In this document: positions 7,245-8,207 of the stretch, piece after piece
How positions within the stretch are numbered: the stretch's first letter is position 1
How the letters are laid out: each line of letters begins with the position of its first letter
Assembly (NCBI GenBank): GCA_012510325.1
Contig: JAAZIG010000092.1
Span: 1-8,207, forward strand
Length of the DNA: 8,207 nucleotides
Source of the DNA: Bacillota bacterium
Lineage (GTDB): Bacteria > Bacillota > Dethiobacteria > DTU022
Direction: 5' to 3'
Notes under the pieces: generated by a model
The model's database searches: none
What the model was told of the DNA's origin: nothing
The model's input: the letters and a program-made list of their open reading frames with translations, nothing else
Program-made: the position numbers and the translations under genes

Positions 7245-7302
7245 AAATATCTTTCTGAACGAAGAAAAGAGCTTCCCGGCCGCTAATTTTTCCGGGGGAG
7301 CG

Positions 7303-7316
7303 ATTCCTGGAGGAAT
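7303..7316. promoter_or_regulatory. Perfect 6-bp inverted repeat, possible operator
   Basis: The sequence ATTCCT-GG-AGGAAT is a perfect dyad with a two-base centre, lying between the two divergent genes. It does not fit the LexA consensus of Gram-positives. Its size suits a small dimeric regulator, but nothing in the window names one. Confidence 0.3.
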
Positions 7317-7388
7317 ACAGATCCAATCTATCCTCTTTCTACCAAAAAGAAGGGTTTTTCCGATTTAAGCAGAATTAAAGGAAATTTG

Positions 7389-7425
7389 AAGGGGTTAAGC
7401 TTTTTAAATACAGAAAAAGGGGTTA
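7389..7425 (+). repeat. Two direct copies of AAGGGGTTA upstream of the glucosaminidase gene
   Basis: Copies lie at 7389-7397 and 7417-7425, 28 bases apart start to start. A looser relative (GAAGGGTTTTT) lies near 7349. The second copy contains the SD of the gene, so the repeat may only reflect purine-rich leader composition; a regulator site is also possible. Confidence 0.35.
7416..7422 (+). promoter_or_regulatory. Ribosome binding site of the glucosaminidase gene
   Basis: AAAGGGG lies nine bases before the ATG at 7432. It is moderate in strength and supports the first ATG over the Met at codon 15, which would delete most of the membrane segment. Confidence 0.6.
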
Positions 7426-7431
7426 GGGAAA

Positions 7432-8205
7432 ATGCAACGCTTTAGCTGGGCCGCCTATCTGCTATTCACGATAATGGCCCTGTGCGGCCTTCTCTATCTT
7501 TACGAACTGAATCAAGAGCAGCGGGACAAATATGAACGTTTGACCCGGCAGATCAACAATCTGCAAACAGTGTACGAAGATACCGTCCAGGAGTTGACCG
7601 AAGTTAACGACGAAAATCGCGAGCTGCTCCAGGAGTTAAACGAAGCTATTTACCGAATTGAGACAGTGGAACAGCGCAATACCCAGCTCGAATCGATCCT
7701 CTTAAACCAACGCCAGACCTACCAGAACGCGGTCAATCTGCGCGGCGCAACCATGCCGGTGCTTACCCGCTCCCATTTCACGGCGAAGCAGTATGAACGG
7801 GCCTGGAGCAGGCTCGGCGCCGCCGGACTCAAAGGAACAGGCGAAGCCCTGGTGAAGGCTGAAGAAACCTACGGTGTCAACAGCCTGGTTCTCTCAGCCA
7901 TCGCCTACCTCGAGAGCGCCGGAGGAAAATCGAAACTGGCCCGGGAGAAAAACAACCTTTTCGGGCTCGGCGCGGGAGGAGCTGATCCCTACAGCAACGC
8001 TCTCTCCTTCTCCTCCCGGGAGCAGTGCATCAACTACGCCGCCAGATTGCTGAGCAACCGCTATCTCAGCCGCGGCTCCCGGATGTACCGCGGCGAAACC
8101 CTCACCGCTGTCGGACCAAACTATGCCGCCGACCCGCTGTGGGCGGAAAAAGTCAGCAGCCACATGTCCCGCATCGCCCGCGCCGCCATCCCCAGCGGCG
8201 TATAA
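7432..8205 (+). CDS. Membrane-anchored coiled-coil protein with a GH73-like glucosaminidase domain
   Basis: A probable peptidoglycan hydrolase of 257 residues, complete in the window. Residues 6-24 form one hydrophobic transmembrane segment with a short cytoplasmic tail (MQRFS). Residues about 27-108 are rich in Glu, Gln, Asn and Leu with heptad-like spacing, typical of a parallel coiled coil outside the membrane. From about 124 to the end is a glucosaminidase (PF01832/GH73-like) domain. In it, YLESAGGKSKLA gives Glu161 as the expected catalytic acid, followed by KNNLFGLGA (173-181), and near the end YAADPLWAEKV matches the family's C-terminal pattern. Family members cleave the N-acetylglucosaminyl bond of the glycan strand. 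The layout recalls divisome or elongation factors in which a coiled coil positions or restrains a wall hydrolase (EnvC- or PcsB-like logic, SagB-like anchoring), but this is inference. It is transcribed away from the miaB operon. The 5' half is less GC-rich than the 3' half. Exact substrate and partners are unknown. Confidence 0.85.
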   Translation: MQRFSWAAYLLFTIMALCGLLYLYELNQEQRDKYERLTRQINNLQTVYEDTVQELTEVNDENRELLQELNEAIYRIETVEQRNTQLESILLNQRQTYQNAVNLRGATMPVLTRSHFTAKQYERAWSRLGAAGLKGTGEALVKAEETYGVNSLVLSAIAYLESAGGKSKLAREKNNLFGLGAGGADPYSNALSFSSREQCINYAARLLSNRYLSRGSRMYRGETLTAVGPNYAADPLWAEKVSSHMSRIARAAIPSGV

Positions 8206-8207
8206 CC

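Larger units (their letters stand above)
7213..7431. other. Divergent intergenic region between miaB and the glucosaminidase gene
   Basis: This 219-base region is visibly more AT-rich than the genes around it. It holds the miaB promoter on the left, a weak stem (TTCCCGG 7273-7279 with CCGGGGG 7292-7298, including G-T pairs), a dyad at 7303-7316, and repeated AAGGGGTTA elements near the right-hand gene. For the plus-strand gene no good sigma-A promoter is apparent. The best guess, TTGAAG (7386-7391) with TACAGA (7409-7414) at 17 bases, has a poor -10. Confidence 0.7.

Noticed and set aside
7236..7262. CodY-like box around TTCAGAAA in the miaB promoter spacer (minus strand)
   Set aside because: The core matches but about six of fifteen positions differ from the consensus, too many for a call in AT-rich DNA.
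7273..7298. Intrinsic terminator in the divergent intergenic region
   Set aside because: The stem is short with G-T pairs, the loop is long, no T-run follows the stem, and neither flanking gene ends here.

Overview
The window carries five protein genes of a GC-rich bacterium, most likely a Gram-positive of the Bacillota with clostridial affinities. Three things point there: strong AGGAGG-type Shine-Dalgarno (SD) sites, a MecA/PbpC-type class B penicillin-binding protein anchored as a lipoprotein, and a miaB...mutS-mutL gene order resembling that of Bacillus subtilis. Genus cannot be fixed from the sequence alone.

Minus strand, read from right to left (7244 to 1): a near-perfect extended -10 promoter (7236-7244) sits just upstream of miaB (tRNA methylthiotransferase, 5842-7212). 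It is followed by a PbpC/MecA-like transpeptidase lipoprotein (3741-5786), mutS (1024-3666) and the first 326 codons of mutL (1-980, running off the left edge). The gaps are short (about 55, 74 and 43 bases) and none holds a convincing intrinsic terminator, so the four genes probably form one operon. An imperfect hairpin lies directly against the mutS ribosome binding site.

Plus strand, right end: across a 219-base AT-richer divergent intergenic region, one gene (7432-8205) encodes a membrane-anchored protein. It has an N-terminal transmembrane segment, a long coiled coil and a C-terminal glucosaminidase (GH73-like) domain.

Functionally, MutS and MutL are the mismatch recognition and coupling ATPases of DNA repair, and MiaB modifies tRNA position 37 for decoding accuracy. 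The transpeptidase and the divergent glucosaminidase act on peptidoglycan. The cell-wall gene lies between miaB and mutS, where B. subtilis has ymcA and cotE, and the wall hydrolase faces the operon across a shared control region. No RNA gene, CRISPR array, insertion sequence or phage gene was seen. The window is mostly housekeeping; the more interesting points are the locus arrangement, the glucosaminidase architecture and the small regulatory structures. No clearly new system was found.
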